The notes under the pieces: model-generated | Seen by the model: the letters and a program-made list of their open reading frames with translations, nothing else | What the model was told of the DNA's origin: nothing | Databases searched by the model: none | Assembly: GCA_028719885.1 (NCBI GenBank) | Contig: JAQYLT010000049.1 | Location: 1 to 64,000 of the forward strand | Direction of reading: 5' to 3' | Source of the DNA: Bacillota bacterium | GTDB taxonomy: Bacteria; Bacillota; Clostridia; Oscillospirales; Oscillospiraceae | DNA length: 64,000 nt | Made by a program: the position numbers and the translations under genes | Shown: one piece after another, positions 61,417 through 64,000 of the stretch | Layout of the letters: every line of letters starts with the position of its first letter | How positions within the stretch are numbered: position 1 is the first letter of the stretch

Positions 61417-63549
61417 TTACATATCGAAAGGCTCCATGGAGAGGACGGGATGGCCCACCTCGGACAGGTAGTTCATCAGAGCCTCGGGGTCCTCGGTGCA
61501 GATGGTCTCATCGGCGATCATGTCGGTGAAGTTCTCCACGCCGTACAGCTCCAGAGCGGTGGCATCCAGGCGCTCACGCATCTGATCCTTGAGCATCTTG
61601 GGCAGCCAGACGATACGGCCGGGGCCGCCTTCGGCAGCGATGAACTTCTTGGAAGCGATGAAGTGCTTGCCATGGCCCATGAAGCCGGGAGTCTGGACAC
61701 CGCCGCCGGTCATGGAGGCCATCTCGGAGAAGGTCATGCCCAGGGGGGTCATACCGGCGTGCTCACGGCAGGTGATCACAACGCCCATGGAGACGGGCTC
61801 CACGCCGCAGATACACTCGAAGCAGCCGCAGGAGGTCATGGGATCCTGGAACAGGGAGTACAGGGTGACCTTTTCCAGGGCACCGTGGGAGTACTTGGAA
61901 ACCGCCTCATTGACGGACTCGTAAGCACCCAGGCGCTCGTCGGTGCAGCCGGTCTTGGGAACGATCTGGCAGGGACCGTTGGGGTCCAGCTCCTTGGTGG
62001 CCTTGGCATCCAGCCAGGACACGGCGCCGCACAGGCCCAGACGCTCGGGAGTGACGATACACACATGGCTGGGGGAGAAGGCCTGGCACATGATGCAGGT
62101 GTAGAACTGGTCCACGGACTCGTCGGTCATGGAAGCCAGGCGGGCGTCACGACGGTCGAAGACCTCGTTGGCGGCAGCCCGGAGTTCCTTGTTCTTCTCG
62201 GGATCCACAACGATGTGCACCTGGCACTTGTCCACCACGGCCTCGAACTCGCTCTTGACCTTGGCGTACAGCACCTCGCCGATGTGCTTGAACTTGAAGC
62301 CGGCCTCGAAGTCAGCCTTGCTGATACGGACGCGGATCATGTCACGCTGACCGGTGTGCATCACGCCCTCGATGCAGTTCAGCCAGGAGTGAATCTTACG
62401 CTCCATGACGGACTCAAAGTCAGGCTGCATAGCCTTGCCGGCAACTTCCACGGTGTAGGACAGGGAAATCTTGGAGCCCACGGGAATCTCGTCGATTTCG
62501 GGACCCTCCACGGTGATCTTGTGGTCCTCCACCTCGCTGGCTTCCTTGGTACGGACCAGCTCGAAGCAGTCCACACGGGAGCCGTCCACTTCCACCTGCA
62601 TGTCACCCTTGCGGATGATCTCGCCCTCGAAAGCGGTGGCGAAGGCAACGGGGATGTCGATGTTGGTGATCTTCAGCTTGATGTCCCGGGCCTCCAGAGA
62701 GGTGGCGTTCCACTTGGAGGTATCCAGCTGCTGAATCAGGGACTTGGGAACACGGAACATGTTCTCGGTCTCGTTGGAAACAACGGGGAAGCCCAGGCAG
62801 ATGGCACCGGCGCCGTAGGACACGATCTCATCGGACAGGGGCTTGTAGGCATTGACGAAGGCGCGGACACGGTCCATGGTGTACTTGGCCAGGGCCTTGA
62901 AGTCGCCGGGCTGGATGTTGCCGAAAATCAGGGCAGCCCGGAGGGCCACGGAGACCACATGGATGACGGACTGCATCTCGTAGCCCAGGGGCACCACGCG
63001 GACGTTCTCGCCCATCTTATAGCCGGCATCGGCGCACTGCTTGATGCATTCGCCGGTGAGGGTCACCAGGATACCCTGGCTCTGATAGGACTTGACCAGG
63101 GCCACGGTCTCAGCGGGGTCATCAGCACCGCCGATGATAACGGCAACACCGGGGATATCGCCGGTAACCAGGGGCACGCCCAGGTTACGGACGAAGGCAT
63201 CGGACAGGTGGCCCAGCTCGGGCTCGGTGTAGGGGGTAGCTCCATGGATGTACTTCAGGGCCTCCAGGAACTCGGCGCACAGGGCGGAGGCGATGCCGGA
63301 CTCAAAGGCATCGTGCAGCCGGTTGTTCCGGGTCATCTTGGCCTTGATGGTGGCCATGGCGGCCTTCATCTCGCCCAGGTTGGTGATCTTTTCGCCGGTC
63401 ACTGCGTAGTAGCAGGGCAGGCTGTAAGCGGTGTCGGGGAAGGACACGCTCTCGCCCTCGCCGTACTGGGCGATGGCGCTATCGATGGCGGCGACAGTAC
63501 GGTCGTAGTTGTAGTCGTTGCCGCCAAAAACTCTGTCAAAAAGTGTCAC
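61417..63549 (-). CDS. acsB: CO-methylating acetyl-CoA synthase
   Basis: Joins CO, a methyl group from the corrinoid protein and CoA into acetyl-CoA, the centre of the Wood-Ljungdahl pathway. The 710 residues include the A-cluster ligands CIMCQAFSPSHVC and GLCGAVSW (cubane Cys) and SCGCFECICG (the Cys-Gly-Cys nickel site), plus TPGFMGHGKHFIASKKFIAA. The N-terminal CODH-contact region is shorter than in Moorella. Start taken at GTG 63549, 7 nt after AGGAGG; an ATG at 63570 would place that ribosome site inside the gene. The catalytic CODH subunit is not in the window. Confidence 0.96.
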   Translation of the reverse strand: MTLFDRVFGGNDYNYDRTVAAIDSAIAQYGEGESVSFPDTAYSLPCYYAVTGEKITNLGEMKAAMATIKAKMTRNNRLHDAFESGIASALCAEFLEALKYIHGATPYTEPELGHLSDAFVRNLGVPLVTGDIPGVAVIIGGADDPAETVALVKSYQSQGILVTLTGECIKQCADAGYKMGENVRVVPLGYEMQSVIHVVSVALRAALIFGNIQPGDFKALAKYTMDRVRAFVNAYKPLSDEIVSYGAGAICLGFPVVSNETENMFRVPKSLIQQLDTSKWNATSLEARDIKLKITNIDIPVAFATAFEGEIIRKGDMQVEVDGSRVDCFELVRTKEASEVEDHKITVEGPEIDEIPVGSKISLSYTVEVAGKAMQPDFESVMERKIHSWLNCIEGVMHTGQRDMIRVRISKADFEAGFKFKHIGEVLYAKVKSEFEAVVDKCQVHIVVDPEKNKELRAAANEVFDRRDARLASMTDESVDQFYTCIMCQAFSPSHVCIVTPERLGLCGAVSWLDAKATKELDPNGPCQIVPKTGCTDERLGAYESVNEAVSKYSHGALEKVTLYSLFQDPMTSCGCFECICGVEPVSMGVVITCREHAGMTPLGMTFSEMASMTGGGVQTPGFMGHGKHFIASKKFIAAEGGPGRIVWLPKMLKDQMRERLDATALELYGVENFTDMIADETICTEDPEALMNYLSEVGHPVLSMEPFDM

Positions 63550-63566
63550 AGTTTTTCCTCCTATGT

Positions 63567-64000
63567 TCATGATTCGTCACGGTCCAGAATTTCCTTGATC
63601 TTCCGGATCTCTTCGATTGCCGTGGGGCTGAAATCGTAGGGTGACTTGCCCTGCCGGTCAGCGTCCATGATCTCGGGATTATAGTGGATGAAGCCCAGCA
63701 AATCCGCGGCGGGGATGGACTGGCGGATGAATTCCTCATCCTTGGCATCCCGCACCTTATTGGCCACCACCCGCACCTGCTTCACGCCCAGATCGGATGC
63801 CAGGCGTTTGACGTTGTGGTAGGTCTGGACGGACCGGGCGCCGGGTTCGATGACCACGAGAAATTGGTCCATGTTGGCCGCTGTGCCCCGGCCCAGATGC
63901 TCCAGCCCCGCCTCCATGTCCATGATCACCACATCGTTTTTGCGGTAGGTCAGGCTGGAGAGAATGGCCTTGAGCATCACATGCTCCGGGCACACACAGC
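63567..64000 (-). CDS. cooC: CooC/AcsF-type nickel-insertion ATPase (partial)
   Basis: C-terminal 143 residues of a MinD-like ATPase that loads nickel into CODH or acetyl-CoA synthase. At the window edge the frame reads Cys-Val-Cys-Pro-Glu-His, the Cys-X-Cys metal motif of CooC. VVIMDMEAGLEHLGRGTA holds the Walker B-like Asp, and VVANKVRDAKDEEFI is family-typical. The P-loop lies beyond the right edge. It ends 17 bp before the acsB start, so the two are one operon. Confidence 0.92.
   Translation of the reverse strand, partial: CVCPEHVMLKAILSSLTYRKNDVVIMDMEAGLEHLGRGTAANMDQFLVVIEPGARSVQTYHNVKRLASDLGVKQVRVVANKVRDAKDEEFIRQSIPAADLLGFIHYNPEIMDADRQGKSPYDFSPTAIEEIRKIKEILDRDES

Overview
This 64-kb window looks like chromosome from a moderately high-GC gut-type clostridium (order Oscillospirales is the best guess). 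The support is gene content: Firmicute-type genes (a T-box in front of metG, ylmH, a DUF896 protein, XpaC/TelA, LCP and VanW proteins), SigA-type promoters (TTGACA-17-TATAAT), strong AGGAGG ribosome sites, the acetylated diaminopimelate (DAP) pathway, and Wood-Ljungdahl genes. The lineage is inferred; no rRNA is present to settle it. No prophage, CRISPR array, transposase or rRNA/tRNA gene was found.

Layout. 0-5.5 kb: the 5' end of a group IIC intron sits directly behind the metG terminator, then metG with its T-box leader, dapF, dapB and dapA. 5.5-8.8 kb: a DUF2461 protein, a metallophosphoesterase, and an unusual cytosolic protein with a BMP-type binding domain. 9.2-12.9 kb: a heterodimeric ABC exporter. 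13.0-13.5 kb: a compact module that looks like a type I toxin-antitoxin locus. 13.9-17.1 kb: a GntR/YtrA regulator with an ABC ATPase and membrane protein. 17.4-23.9 kb: a four-gene ABC importer operon of the BMP/nucleoside class. 24.4-30.8 kb: two flavoproteins, YlmH, a DUF896 protein, a NUDIX hydrolase and a YgiQ radical-SAM protein. 30.8-34.0 kb: a DUF6291 remnant, an orphan protein, a YdcF-like protein and an M42 peptidase. 34.7-37.2 kb: a secreted protein, a DUF1576 membrane protein and a FUSC-like protein. 37.6-42.0 kb: folD, fchA and fhs (the folate part of the methyl branch) and rubrerythrin. 42.5-48.0 kb: an ECF sigma/anti-sigma pair, then the XpaC-TelA operon. 48.2-54.4 kb: LCP protein, murI, uridine kinase, HAD hydrolase, DUF89 protein, VanW protein. 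54.9-57.9 kb: an aminotransferase and M20 deacetylase divergent from dapH. 58.0-61.3 kb: a Cys-rich micro-protein and a cluster of small secreted proteins. 61.4-64.0 kb: acsB (acetyl-CoA synthase) and a CooC-type nickel ATPase that runs off the end.

Functional links. dapA, dapB and dapF, together with dapH, the PLP aminotransferase and the M20 deacetylase, would give the complete acetyl-DAP route to meso-DAP, joined in the window by murI, LCP and VanW wall genes. fhs, fchA, folD, acsB and cooC point to one-carbon/acetyl-CoA metabolism of the reductive acetyl-CoA pathway.

The most distinctive feature is non-coding. Fourteen intergenic regions carry about 39 copies of a roughly 26-bp palindromic module (CGTAG, a 20-bp palindrome, then a G) arranged in inverted units of nearly constant 146-151 bp. 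The palindrome varies by compensatory changes in both arms, so its pairing appears to be selected. Other points worth a second look are the toxin-like 31-aa peptide with an antisense RNA, tandem look-alike hairpins in the fhs leader, a four-member family of small secreted proteins ending in Trp, and two unusual BMP-type transport proteins.
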